A DNA stretch of 64,000 nucleotides from Tretioscincus oriximinensis (taxonomy: Eukaryota; Chordata; Lepidosauria; Squamata; Gymnophthalmidae), in the NCBI GenBank assembly GCA_022410635.1, contig JAJVDF010000126.1:496001-560000 (forward strand), read 5' to 3'. The stretch's first letter is position 1, and the number at the start of each line of letters is the position of its first letter. Positions 37,401 through 52,400 of the stretch are shown in pieces. The translations under genes were made by a program, and so were the position numbers. The notes below the pieces were generated by a model. The model was not told the origin of the DNA. It did no database searches and worked only from the letters and a program-made list of their open reading frames with translations.

Positions 37401-40400
37401 AGATTGCTCTTGGTCTCCTCATTGCTTCTGCTGGCTTGCAGTTTCAAATGTCCCTCCACTGCTCCAGCCCAGAACATTTGAACTGCTGTCACAGGCTACA
37501 GAGACATGCTGCAATTGGGGCAGGAAACCACGGAAAATAGCAAAGTGGATTTAAGTCCCCTTTGCTATTTTCTGATTCAGATCCCCTCTCTCCCGAGTAC
37601 GAATGCAATGGTTTAGTTTCTTGGTCCCTTGACAACATTTTTTTATTATTTACCCTGTTGCTTTAGGGTAATAATATTGGGATAATAGGTATTTTTCTAC
37701 TGTGCTATCTTATATTTAGGGATTGCCTTTTTATTAAAAGAAGTGAAGAAATAAACTAAAAGTAATGTGGATATTACCCAAATACACAAAGAACATTAAG
37801 GAATATTTATATTACGGCTAAGTTTAAAAAATAAAAATAAAAGCTGCTAACGGTATACCATGAGACAGATACGGATATTTCAAAGCTGCAGCAAAGTACT
37901 GGAAATCTGTAGCAATATACCATTAGGTTAAAAGGGAATAAAGAGAATCAATGACTGAAGATTCTGAGGAGCAGTTGATTTTGTAATGTGAGGATTTCTG
38001 TTTAAAAGCTACAAGGTTAATGCTAATATGTTTACAAATCTTTAAGGATTATTTCTGTGTTGGCAAGTTATATGGTGCAGCATTTGCTTAACTTCCAAAT
38101 AACTATGACCATTTTTAATCATTCAGATTGCAAATGGATTGGTCCAAACTTCTGGCTGGCCCAGTGTGGTTACCTGTATTGGGAATTGGTTTGGGAAAGG
38201 AAGGTAAATATTAAATCATTTTTCTTATGTTTAGTTGTAAGTCTGAGTTTGCTTTCTGTATGGCCAAATGCTTTAATATGATTTGCATTCCTGTTAATAG
38301 ACAACTAAATATGTTATTTAGAACTTTAGTAGACTGTTTTCATAAGACAGAGCATCTTGATGCCCTAGATACCTTTACAGATAAAACTGTTTTTCAAAGT
38401 GTACTATGTACTAGTGGATGGTGTGCTGGATCCTGCAGATAGCATTCTTTCATGGACCAGTATATTGAATATCTAGTATGCCACAGAATGGGTCCAGAAT
38501 ACCATTCAAAGGCACCTATGTTAGCTCTGAATAAGCTGTCTGACATAGAACTGATGCCAGAGCAATCCATCTCAGTTTGGAACAGATTATTTATTCTGGA
38601 TCAGGGTGTTCTGGTATACTGGCCTACATGACCTGTGGGGATAATGATAATGGTGATTATTTGTAATTTACAGGCATTAAGACATATTCTGTGAACTGCT
38701 TTCAGCTGGCTGCAATATCTGAGATTGAGGGAAATGATTCGCATGAAAAACATTTGTACATTTTCAGTCATATTTCCTTAAAAATAATTGCAGAGCCAAA
38801 TACAGTGTGCTTGTACTGTATAATTTGATAAGCACATTCATGCAGTACTGGGTTCACAGTCTGAATCTGTGCCACCTCTGAAGCCCTATAGCTTTTGTTT
38901 CAGCAGGAGCTGAAGAAAACGATGAGTAAATAAATGCAAAGTGCTGGAGGTCATAAGTGTATGGTGTGTAACTTGCCCTATAATCTCCAATCTAGTCTTC
39001 TGTCCACAAATGTAGTAGAGGACCTGATTGTTATAAACTCGTTAAAGTAATTGTCAGTCAGCAGTCAGTGGCATTTTATCCTTCCCTAGCAGATAACAAA
39101 GAAAGAAAGAGTTCAGAGTTGATATGGCAAGTGCTGTTCCAGCATGTATTTTTAATCCATCTTTAGCCCTGAAAAACTGAAGTAAATCAGGAAACTCCCT
39201 GCCCCTTTTAGCTGGGTTAAAAATATGTTTTGGAACAGCACTAAAGACTCTTTAAAATCTCCTCAGAGACATTCTGTGCCTAGTTAAAAATTTAGAGCAC
39301 TTGATTGTATTTCCTGATTAAACTTAATGGTGCTAAGATCAGCAGAAACTGTTATTTTATTTTCTCTTCTTTTTCTCTTTCCCTTTGCTACAGGAGAGGA
39401 TTAATCATGGGATTATGGAACTCCCACACTTCAGTAGGGAATATTTTAGGATCCTTAATAGCTGGCTATTGGGTCTCTACCTGCTGGGGTTTGTCCTTCG
39501 TAGTGCCTGGCATTATAATATCTGCAATGGGAGTAATCTGCTTCTTGTTTCTTATTGAACGTAAGTAGAAAGCAGTTTGTGTACTTGTTACTTTCAAAGG
39601 TGCAGTCAGATTTGAGGCAGTATCTAATAGACTGAACACAATAAATTACAAAGATGTGCATTTATGTTGTCTTTTTGCAGTTATTTTGCTTATGAAGTGC
39701 ACCTGGGCAGAAGGGATATGCAATAATCATAATAGGGGAGACACTAGGGGTCAGTACGTTAAGGTCAACATTCATTTTATGGAGAGACTCATTTTTCCCC
39801 ACTTGTGGATGGTCTGATCTGCCCATGAATGGAACAAATCCGCAGAAAGGTTTTTTCTCATCGTTTCCCTGGATTGCAGTGGTGATTAAAAATTAGTGCC
39901 TGTGTTAGGGAAAAGAGAGCGTGTGTAATTCTGTGGTCTTTTCCTCTGGCCTTGTCTGCTTATAAATGAAGTTTAGACGTCATTTTGAGCTGACACAGAG
40001 TACATTCTAAAAACATAAGTATTTTCNGCTGATATTAGTGACGTTATGAATATTAAATCAGAAGCACTTCTAAGAATTATATATTCCCTTTTTTCCAGAT
40101 CCTAAGGATGTCGATTGTACAAATACCTCATCTAAAGTAAGAAAATATTTAAGCGAAGTTCTCATTTCTTTCTTTCTGTTTTTATCGTGCTTTGCAGTTG
40201 TTGAAAATGGAGGGAAAAATCTTTGATTCTCAGCAATTTAATAGGGGGAAAGAAATGGCTCCTTCTCAAAGCTGAGCCTCCTGTTATAGGGAAATATAAA
40301 AAGTTCCAGTGAAACAGACCTTGGTTTGGCTCTGAACTTGGAACAACTCTTTTTTTTAAACAGGACCTTTATTTTGGTTTAGATTAATACCCGAAATCCA

Positions 40401-43400
40401 AAACATTTAATATTGAAATGTTTTACCTATTTCTGATAGGAAAGAATCTGTATAAAAGTAGCATAAAAATATTATTGAAATTCACATGTTCTAATTACAC
40501 CCTTTTCTGTTTCTTGTACTTCTGTTTTAACTCCTGCACATTTATTTCCCTTTGCCTAACTGTTACAATTTGGCAAACAGAACATTTGGAAAATCATTTC
40601 CACAACAGCTACACAGACAAGCAGTTTTCCTTCTTCTGTTTCAGACTGCCCAGGTGCAGTTGGTGAACCTCTACGTGAGACACAAAATGCTGGACTAGAT
40701 TGGCTCTGGCCCCATTCAGCAGGGCTCCTCTTATGTTCTTATGATAGAAATAACTACATACGATATTATCAGTTCTGAAATGTCCATCAACGNGTATTGA
40801 AATAATATAACGATCCCTTGCAGATGTTTTAAGATAGAAGCAACTGCAAATAATACCTTCTCGTGTCAGGACTTAATAATACCCAAAGGACATTAAACCA
40901 AAGAGTTTGTTTATCAAGCTAGAACTGCTTAATGCTAATTTAAAAACTTGAATTATTAGATAACAATTGCATTGAAGTTATGGAGTATATTAGTAATGGT
41001 CTTTGGCATTATTAAGGTTGGTAACAGCGTTGGTAATCTTCTGGAACATTGAGATTTCTGAAATGGAGCTAATCTTACTTTTAAATTCTGGATAGACTAA
41101 TAATACTTTCATCTGGGCTCAGAACACTTTTGATAATAGCTAATAAGACCCTATTGGAAACTTCAGAATAAATGAACACATACATCTTTTTTTTAGTTTA
41201 AAAAGTTTTTATTTAAATTCATACATACAAATTATATATTTTCACTCATAAAATGTTTCAAACAATCCTCCCATCCCCCAACACACAATATACGTCTTGC
41301 AGAAAGGTTTTACATAAGTTAATTTTAACTTAATACCTTCACTCCTTAGCCCACCTTCTAAATAATTCTTCACCATCAGTGATTTTTGCTTACAATCTCT
41401 TTAATTCTGAATATTTTCTGTATTATTTATTCTACAATTAGAGATCTCAGTAGCAATCACATTGATTATATATTCATACATCTACTGCATTGTCCATATT
41501 GTACAATCCTTCCACCCACATACAAGAACAGTTTGAGCACACACAAATATATTAACAATCATTTCCTTTTCACATACTGTCCTAATAGTATCCAAATCTC
41601 CATGCATTATTGCTATTCTACTTATTATGTTTAATTGCAATATAAATATTATTTATTTCCTTTCCATTTTATTCCAGAAAACCTGAACTTTTTGGCATTC
41701 CCATATCATGTGTCTAAATGTACCTCTTTGTTGACAACCATGCCAACACAGCCCATTGACATTAGCAGGAAATGTGATAACTGTGCCAGTGTGCTATACC
41801 ATTTATGGAGTATCTTTCTTCTAATTTCCTTCATACTATTATTCCTTTTTTATCATTATACATTTTTATTTAATGTCTTCCTATATTCATATCCATACTC
41901 CAAGTTTGAACAAATACATCATAATGCTGATCTGCCTGTAGCAGAATTTTATAGCTNTATTATTAATTTTCCCCATCATTTGTTATTGTTAGGTACTACG
42001 AGTTTTAGCTGACTCTCAATTGATAAACTGTCTCCCTTGTGGCACTTCTAAAAATTTTTGGCCCCCGTACTGAAATGGTTTCCCATAATAGATTTCTGGA
42101 GAGAGGCTGGGGATCAAATTGGAGAGCTATGCTTTCCAGGTTCCCTTAAACTAGAGGCCTTCCACATCCCAATCGTAGCATTTCAAACAGTGAAAAAGAA
42201 CAGATCTAGTTTCCCTTTTGAAATTTAAGTTTGTTCCTTCTTAGTTTTCCTAAAGCAGTTTTAATTGCTTTATAAAAAAAGTTGTACATGACTTTTGACG
42301 AGTTGATGAAATGTTTTTCAGGATCCAGCCACACGTTTTTTGTTACCTGACCATGATAAAAGCACAAAACCCCTGAATCTTGCCAATGGAGGATGTGAGG
42401 GAATTGAAAGTGGAAAGGCTGCCATAAGTTTCACTGGAGCTTTGCAAATACCTGTGAGTCTGTAGCATTTTTGTAAAACTTGTTTAAAGTTTGGCTGGCA
42501 CTCTGTTATGGAACCAGAATATTTTGGGAACTCAGGTCATTGTGTCTGTACCTACTGCTGTAATCCAGGATTTGAAATCTAGAGCACAACCCTAACCAGA
42601 TTCAGCTTTTCAGCTCAGACAATCCTTTAAAAATGTTCATCGTTTGCAAAATCTACAACATATGGCAATCCGATCTGAACTTGGTGTCCACTCCTCCCTC
42701 ACCAGTGATCTGCCCCGATTTGCAACAGGGCATTTGCACCAATGGTTGCACGCTACAGGGAAACTAGCTAGTGCAGAGTAAATGCGAATGGCATTTTTAA
42801 AAAACAATTTCATTTAAAACCAATGTTGCTGTGAGATTGGCACATGGCTACCCTGTTTTCTGTTTGAAGTAAAATGTGTGAGGCCACCATTGAGTGACAA
42901 AATTTTGACAGCCAGTTTTTTTCCTGCTAGAATATCTGTCTCCTTAGCTATTAGGATTGGCACATCAGAATATTTTCAAACACTTACTTTCGGAGTTGCA
43001 GTGTAGAACTGAGGTTTAAACAACCTGTTTTCTTTCATTATTCTGAATCTTTAAGGAAACTTCAAAGCTGCTGATTCAGCATCACCTTATTCACATGTCT
43101 GAGCCGTCAGATCTTTCCATAAAGATTTAATTGTCTTAACTTTAGTTACTGCAAAATGATTAATTTCTGTTTGATGGTTTTTGTTTAATATTAATGTTTG
43201 CCTTTTGTTTTTCTTAGGGAGTTGTAGAATTCTCTCTCTGTCTGTTATTTGCCAAGCTAGTCAGCTATACTTTCCTTTTTTGGCTTCCATTATATATCAC
43301 AAATGTCGGTAAGTATTTTTGTTACTGATGGATAATTTCAAATAATGACTAATTACAAATTGTGCGATGCATAATCAAAATAGATTTGTAAAATATAAAA

Positions 43401-46400
43401 TAAAGCTAAGAGGTATGGCTAAAAAGCAGGCAGAAAACAAGGCTCTTTAAAATACCTCCAGAATTGATAACATGTTTATGTCTATAAGAAGTACATTTCA
43501 CAACNTGAGGGCCAATTTTAATTATGGTAGATGTCAGCTGTTACTTACATCAGCATGATGACATCAACCATAATTAAATTTTTCCCTCAGGTTGTGAAAT
43601 GTACTTCTTATAGACGTATTGGTGGCGTTTCCTGGTATATTCTGCAAAACAAAAAGCCAATTGCAGTGTAACTGGAGGTTGCAATTTCATACCAAGCATT
43701 TCTGCTTTGATATGACTCGCCAGGTGTGACTTACATACCTGTAACAGATCCCTAAAACACATCATAGAGGCCTATGCAAATGGTCTAATTTTAAAATAGT
43801 GTACAATTTTTCATTATTGTGCAATTTCGGACTCATTTAGAGGAAGACAAATGTCAGAATGGGCAACAGCCCNAGTAACAACCTCATATTTGGCAGCAAA
43901 ATGCACAAGAATGAGACATGGGGTGCATCCATGTTAATTTTCTTTCACTATTCTTCCATGACATTGAGGTGTCTTCCACATGAAATTGTGGGGCTGCAGC
44001 AATCATAGTTCTCTTAAAGGTCTTCATTTTGGATTTTTGTCCCAGTGCTTCTCTCCCAATTTAATGACAGAGCAACACTCTGTACGCTTGTCCTCCCCTT
44101 GTCTCAAGGCATAGTAAAACTAGGTTTCTCTGCTAAAAAGCTAGAGAACCACAGCTTTTTAAATTAAAAGCCTCTAATTGGCAGGATCTTTTGCTTAAAA
44201 TGAAGCGTTTCTCAAAGAGAGTGGAGAAGATGATAGGGAAAAGACAACAGGAGAAGGCTTGTTTTAAAACAAGGCATTTCTCAAGGGAAATGGGGGAGAA
44301 GCTGAGGAAAAAGGATGACAGCTTGTAGACCTACTTTAAAATGAAGCATTTCTCAGGAAGAGGGTGGATAAAGGGAGGAAAAGTTGACAGCCAATGATTA
44401 GAGGAACACGGCTTTTTCTTGGAGCTTTCCCTCCCGAAGCCTCCTGGGATTTGTAGTGAAATGGTCGAGGTTTCAATCCCACTTCAGTACAAATCCAGGA
44501 AGAAGAAACATACATGAGGGGACTCCCAGCTACAGGGACATAGGTAATTTATTCCATGGGAATGAGAAATAGTGAGGCAGCAGGCAATCATGTTGCTGCC
44601 CGCATGGTCACAATTAGTAAAAATAGCTTTATGAAATTCTACTCTACAGTGTTTGACTGCATTTCTTCTTGGAGAGATATCAAAATGTTTCTGAAATATT
44701 TATATTAATTGCTTTGTTTTATTTTATTTTCATTTGAAGAACACCTGGATGCCAAAAGAGCAGGTGATCTGTCTACATTATTTGATGTTGGTGGAATCTT
44801 TGGTGAGTTCAAATACTGATGTATTTCACCTTTAAATTCCTAAGACTTGATATTCTTAAGCACAGAGACAAATAACTGCAGAGAAAAATGAGATGGCAAG
44901 AACTAATCCATCACATTCAATTGCTGAAATAAGACAACAGGAATACTAAAGAGAGGATTTATCTTAGCACAAATGACCATTGTTAGAGAAATCATACTAG
45001 AAAATAAATTTGGGAGTATTTGGTATAAAACTGATGAAGATGAACTTACAAAACAGATTTGTAGGAAGAGATTAGAGTACAAAAAAACAATTATTCTTTA
45101 ATCAGTAAAAGGTACTTAATGCAAATGTGATGTGTTAGTACTCTGTTAGGCGTTCAGCTCCCCTTCTTTTTCTGCAGGTGGTATTCTGGCAGGCGTAGTT
45201 TCTGACAGGCTGAAGAAACGAGCTACGACATGCGGCATGATGCTGCTGGCTGCAGCACCTACAGTAAGAACTGCTTGTGTTTGTTTACAGTCTGCTTTCT
45301 GGTGTGAATATGGCCTCATCCACAAGGGGTTTAAAAATGCAAATATGGTGTGACTATGTTAGGATTGCCACAGGTATCAGTGGCATGTCTAACATAGCCA
45401 TGCTATAAAAAATAGATTTTATAGCTTTTCCTGCTTCTGGCAAACTCAATTCTCATAAAGGTTCTTCTGAAAATGGCACAAAAATCTACCTTGTTTCTGG
45501 GTGGGAGCATGGTCGCCAGTGGAAAGCATGGTATCTTGCAAATGCACTTGACTGAATTTGAAGCAAAAAGAGCCAGAGCACATTCTAGATATTTTGTGGC
45601 TCTGAAATCCCAGGATGGCCATATCAGGCCAGTAAGCAAGCAGACACTTCATCTGCACTATTTTTAGTGTGGACTTTTTAGCAGTTATTGCCAAGGATCT
45701 TTATACCAAAATATTGCCAAAATCTGCTATTTTCCATGGTCATCTGGAGACAGCCTTTACAACCTTAAGCTATATTTTTATTGGAGCCAGCAAAGTTTCT
45801 GTGGTTCTATGGAAAAGTCTCCCCCTTGTGGTGCATCCAGTCATCATTACTGTATTCATTCAGAAAATCTTTGAAGATGCACCTCTTTAACCTGGCCTTT
45901 GCCTGAAAAAACAGCTCTTTCTTCCCCACCTTCAGACCCTGTTTACAATGTTAATTTTGTATTCTGGTTTTTATTGTTATCTTCCCTGAGACCTTCAGTT
46001 ATAGGTCAGGATATGTTTCTTTATTTCTTTATTTTGCTTTCCTCTGTTCAGACTGCCCAGGTGCATCTGGTGGGCCTCTGTGTGACACAGAATGCTGGAC
46101 TTGATGGGCTGTGGCCTGATCCAGTATGGCTCATCTTATGTTCTTATGTTCTTTACATTCTAAGATTCCTTTCAGACCCTAATCTGAGACAGTAGTTAAA
46201 TCCCTGAGTAGCTTTGATACCTACATAGCTGAATTAGACAGTCCTTGGACAGTAAATTCAGGCATTCTGTTGCTGGGGCTGTTCTTCATTGATGCTAATA
46301 ATTTACTAAGACAGTCATTTCTTACTAAATTGTGCTAACTCTTTATGGTTTATGTTCATTTTAGCTGTATCTCTTCTCAGCAATCAGCAAAATGGGCTTT

Positions 46401-49400
46401 GAAGCAACAGTAGGTAAGTTCTCAATTCCTTTGAACTGTGTCTAGACATACTTCACCATGGCGATGATAACGGCTAACATTCTAACATTAAGCCATATTA
46501 TATAAAGAAATGGGGAGGCAGAGACTTGACACGGGGCATGTCAACTGTATTAGGGTGCAGAGTAGCAAGTAACTGGTATATCCACAGAGTAAGATTCAGT
46601 GAAGAAAGGACCGTAATATTCAGCCACCAGTTGAAGACTTTGACGTCTCTTGGACACCTAGGTTCCCAAGCTATTCTTTTCTTAATATGCAGTTGATAAA
46701 CAGTAGGTATAGAAATTCATTGGATTTTTAATCTATCCTTCCTGTAGTTTTGGGCTTTTAGTAGGTTATTTTTCCTAGGGGAAATAAAATCAATGCTCCA
46801 TTACTACAAATGTATGCCCTTAATTTATTCGTATATTAAACGTGTGTTAAAGCTCAGTATGGATACTAAACAATTTTACTAGATAATTTGCAGTTTTTAC
46901 TATCTTTATATCTTGATATTTCATATAAATGAGATCTAGTCTTGCATAATTTTTCAATCTTCACATTTGTGTAAATTCTTCCATGTTTTTGTAATGTCTA
47001 TATAATAATATGAAAAATCTACCCTTTTATTGCTTGACTGTAGCTTCTCACCATCTTGCAATTTTAGAAAATAATTAATTTCTAATTTTTAATTAGGGAA
47101 TATTGAAGAACAGGAGTTGTATTGTGTATTGTTGGGATATATTCTAAAAATCTGATAATTATCAATTTGATTAAGTTATGCTGCTCATCTGTGGCGCTCT
47201 AGTGAATGGTCCTTATGCATTGATCACAACAGCAGTCTCAGCTGACTTGGTGAGTACATTTCTGATTGGTTTGTATAGATTAGGTTCTGCAGGGTGTTAG
47301 CAAAATGTTTTCACTAGTAAACAAAATGTATGAATGGAAAGGACAGGTTTTTCATTTACAATGATGTGAATATGGAGGAAGACAGAATATAAAGTTTTTA
47401 TCAAGAAGACTTATGTGGACTGAACACCTTGTGGAAATTGATGGTGGTACCTCCCCCTTCCCCCCCCCCCCAAAAAAAAAANAATAATAAAATAAATAAA
47501 ATGTTCTTAGTATCCCCACCTGGTTTGGGAGGAAGAAAGTTTGGCAAAAGCAATTGCTCTATCCTATTTATAGCTTTTATGTGTTGATGTAGAAACTATT
47601 CAGAAATGCCCTCTTACTATCAGGATGGCCAGAATAAGACAGATTTTATATGCAAAGCTAGAAAAAACTTCATAGAAGACTCGTCATTTTATTGATTTTA
47701 ATTATTTCAGTTATTTCTTATTCCAGGGTACTCACAAGACTCTCAAGGGAAATGCCAGAGCACTCTCCACTGTCACCGCCATCATTGATGGAACAGGGTC
47801 TGTAGGTAAGCTGTTCATCTCAAGTGATGGTTGTTTGTAGTGGATACCACTGAACCTTGCCTGACTCCTGGTTGACTGCATAGGCAGCTGTATGCATTAC
47901 TTCTGGGGAAAGGATGAGGCTCAAATTAGCAACCTTCTGCTTCCCAGGCAATTAGCTCTACTAGTGAACTGCAGCCACTTCCTACCCATCTCAAAATAGA
48001 TGGGACATGGAGGTTAGTTGAAGGGCCTAAATATGTTGGGCCTGTCCCCACTGAGCCTTATTCTGACCTATATCTTGGGATAAGAAACTGCCATCTACAT
48101 GCTAGTGTAGACTATGGCAGGCCCTGAATGGCATATAGATGGCAAATCTCTTTACTGAGATATAACCCAGAATAAAGCTTAGTGGGGACAGGGACTTAAA
48201 ATGTCTTTGCTAATAGTGACCTGGGACAACTGGAAGATGAATGTTCACTGCACCTGCCGTATAGCTACAGTCAATGAGATCAAAGTTCTTAATAATTTAT
48301 TTTGGCTTCTCTGTGGAAATGCCATTCCTGTGTACAACTCTGCCTCTGATATGTGGCCAGACATGTTTTGTAATATTAAAAGAACCTATTTAGTGATTCT
48401 TCCTTCTTACTTTCCAGCCCTTCTCTGCCAAGTGCTGTTCACAATCTGTAGCACATGATATGGCCCTTTGGCTAAATGGCAACACCACAATCAGTACAAT
48501 CCATAGAGGCGCCCAAGCTATTCATCTCTCTTGGCAACTTCTCCTAATTGTTTGTGGGGCATAAAAAAGATGTGGGATGAGGAGGCAGCTTCCTTGTATG
48601 GTTTTTCAGCTTCAGGAAAGAGAGTCATTTGCCTTCCATTATTGCATTTCTTTGGTTTTTATTTTCCTCCCTGACTCCATGATTTCTTCTTGGAATTTTT
48701 GCCATAGGATCAGTCCATCAAACCACTTACAGACCTAATTATATGTGAGCAACTCCCATAGTGTTATTTAGATTTCTGGGAATTCCCAGTACATTAGCAA
48801 GTTCTTATTGCATCAGAAGTATTTGTTATTTCATTATGCCTTGTTGACGAAAGTATTTTCCAAATATATTGTGTGAGATAAAATTTAATATACATTTTCA
48901 AATATTGTGCAGCCCATTTGTGTATTGTCTTAATGAATGTTGGTTCTTTAGGTGCTGCTCTGGGGCCTTTGCTAGCAGGTTTCCTGTCTCCTTCGGGCTG
49001 GAATAATGTCTTCTATATGCTGATGATCGCAGATGCTTGTGCCTTACTAGTAAGTGGAAATGTGCTCTATAGCTTAAGTGTGAAACGTAGGCTTTAGCTA
49101 AATGAAATGCCTGTGCCAATTTGAAAGAGTAAGATAGCTGTATTGGATATTCTTGAACTTAGCTTGGAAATAATGTTTCTACATAAAGTATGGGTAAAAG
49201 AGGACAGACTTTGTCCTGGATTGGAAACTGGCTAAAAGATAGAAAACACAGGGTAGTAATAGAGAGTTTTCTGAATGGAAAGAGGTAAGAAGTGGGTTAC
49301 CCCATTGGTCTACTGGGACCTTTGCTTTTCAATATATTTATAAACAATCTGGATGCCAAGATAAATAGTGAAGTAGCCAAGTTTGCTGTTCAGGGTAGTG

Positions 49401-52400
49401 AAAACTGAAAAGGATTGTAAGGCACTCCAGAGTGATCTATTGAAATTGGGTGAGTGGGCATCAAAGTGGCAAATGCACTTCAGTTTAAGCAAGTGCAAGG
49501 TCATGCACATTGGGGCAAAGAATCCCGACTACTCCTACCACCTGATGGAAACCAAGCTTTTTGTAACCAAGCAAGAAAAGGATCTTGGGGTGTTGGTGGA
49601 CAATTCAATAAAAATGTCAACTCAGTGTGCAGCAGCAGCAGCAGCAAAAAAGGCAAATTCCATATTGGGGATAATTAGGAAAGGAATCGAAAACAAGTCA
49701 GCAAATGTTGCTTTGCCTCTTTACAAATCTGTGGTGAGGCCACATTTGGAATACTGTGTTCAATTCTGGTCACCATATCTCAAGAGGGATGTTGTGGAAC
49801 TAGAGAAGGTGCAGAAAGGGCAACAAAAATGATCAAGGCTCTGGAGCATCTCCCTTATGAAGTCAGGCTGCACCATCTGGGCTTCTTCAGCCTCGAAAGG
49901 TGACGTTTGAGAGGTGATCTGATTGAAGTGTACAAAAACATGCATGGGATGGATAGGGTGAATAGAAAAAAATGTTTTCTCTATCACACAACCCTAGGAC
50001 CAGAGGGCACTCCTTAAAATTGATGGGTAGAAAAGTGAGAACAGGCAAAAGAAAGTATTTTTTCACCCATTCTTTACTTCCTGAAGAGGTGGTGGTAGCT
50101 AACAGCTTGGATATCTTCAAGACAGGACTAGACAGGTTTCTGGACACCAAGGGTATAAATGGGTACTAGGGTCTGGATGTTGCCTTCNGGATGGAGCATC
50201 AGGCAGGACTCCTGAAATACCATTTGCAGGGAGTCATGAGCAGGTGCATATTTTGCTTTCCTCTGTTCAGACTGCCCAGGTGCCATCTGGTGGGCCTCTG
50301 TGTGAGACAGAATGCTGGACTAGGTGGTCTCTGGCCTGATCCAGTATGGCTCTTCTTATGGAAGGGAAGGACATGGGATATTTTAAAAATGCATTGAACA
50401 AAATATAATAACATTCACATCTATTAACTTCTTTTACTATATTCTAAGTTTAAAGAAACATGTAAAAGAAAGATGAGATCAGTGGTAGGAATAAACATGT
50501 TTTGCTTTTGTTCTGTCATCAGATTAAGATATATTACTATTAGCATTTCATAAATTTCTGTTGTTCCTTTTTATTCGTGAGGGTGGCCTCCCCAATCAAG
50601 AGATTATTATCACACATACATAAAGCCTATAAAAAATAACAAGGTTGCTGTACTTTATAGACTTAAATTTTTATATGCCTGGAAATACATTTTTCTATAT
50701 GTATCATATTCTCGGTGTTTGTTTGGCTTCTTTTATAAAGCACAGTATATATTACTTGTAATGCACAATTGTTGACCCTGGAGAATATTTTCATGGAACT
50801 TCATTTAAAAAAGAAAAAGATTAATATCTTTCTAGGATTACCTAGAACTAGAAAAGATGGGTTGGGCAAACGACCAGTTATTCCCTTTTCCTGTTATGAA
50901 TTAGCTTTCAGGGAAGCCATATATTGCCAGACAACTCCTATCTAACTCCAGTAGTTATTTGAAGGGTTCAGGATGTAACATTGGGGGCATAGTTGTGAAG
51001 TTCATCTGAAAGACATAAAACAAGCTGAAGCGCAGGTCCACCAGTTTCTTACTACATTTGACCTCCCTCTTGTGGCCATCTTAACGTTTTGCTGCCTTAG
51101 CTTTTTAAATAGAAATGACTGTGTTAATGGTTGTTTTCAGGTGTATAAAAGTAATCCTAATGGATGTTTTCAACACCATCCACTTGATATCCTTCCCACC
51201 AAACTGCTCATCTGTTGCCAATATATATTCCTTCAGCGCTTTGCAAGTGTAATGACCCACATCAAACTGCTAACCCATGTTTTTCCTTGATTTATTGCAA
51301 ATTCCCTGAACACAAAATGATCTGCTAAGTAAACATGAACTGTTCCTGAGAAAAGGTCAACCATTAGGGATTTGTATCAAAAGTAAACATTCCAAATGTT
51401 TATGGGTGAACACAAAACAGCTGCTACAAAGCAACCGCCTGTCTGGTTGCAGCTAGACAATGTAAATTGGTTGCCTTTTGGTCAGCCTTTTTCTTTACCC
51501 AGCACTGATCAACATTTGGAATCATTTGGTCTTGAGCCAAGTATCAATTACAATTTGTTCATGGATTCTTCTCAAGGCAGTGGATTTCTCATCTTAAGGG
51601 ACTGGTATTTGCTGATAATCACCTTCTGGAATAGCCAATAGGAAAACCACTGTGGAAAATGAGGTTCTTTCTGCATTGGCTTCTAGAAGAATACTTCACT
51701 TATATAATAAAGATTTAAATAATTTGATTCTAATTATTGTCTGCTTTTTAAAATTCATACAGTTTTTACTCCGCCTTATTCGAAAGGAACTGCGATGTAG
51801 TCTGGATCAAAGCTTGTAAGTTTGTTTTGTTTTTGCTTGCTTTACATTTTCCAGGTTTATATATTTGCATAGTTGGACTGTTTTTTTCAAGGAATTTGTC
51901 TTAATGTTTTAATTTTTAAAAAACCAGCAAATCAATCTGAGTTTTTTCACTTGTTTGAAAAAATAAAATTGGTTTAAATGTATTTTATCTTCTATTCCGC
52001 TCCTAAACTTTTTATTTAAACATTTCACGCTATGGTTTTAATGCAGGAGTTTATCTTGTTGGGCTGTGGTCTAAAGGCAATATATTTTCTGAAGTGGTGA
52101 CCAAACATTTGAGATTTCAATTCAGCATGCTTCTTTGATAGTTTGAAATCTTTTCACTGAGGTGAAAAGAATTATAAACCTGTGAAATTGAGGTGGAATT
52201 GGACCATGACTGTGTCTGAAACTGCAATTCATACTAGACTGATTTCTGACTAGACAAATAAATATTTTATTATTCTTAGCAATTCTTGGCTTCCAAGTAT
52301 ATTTCAGGGTTGTTTTTTTTATAATCGATTATTTCATTAGTAACTTATAATATACATAATGATTTGTTCTGAAAAACAAAATGGATGACTTTTGTTATGA

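Noticed and set aside
40201..40276. Possible missing SLC37A1 loop exon after a gctttgcag acceptor
   Set aside because: The translation does not resemble the expected loop segment and meets a stop without a donor.
41386..42012. Plus-strand ORFs of 82 and 125 codons
   Set aside because: They are antisense to an L1 fragment whose ORF2 C-terminus reads on the minus strand.
49383..49832. 149-codon ORF inside SLC37A1
   Set aside because: It is the pol C-terminus of a CR1-like LINE, not a host gene or exon.
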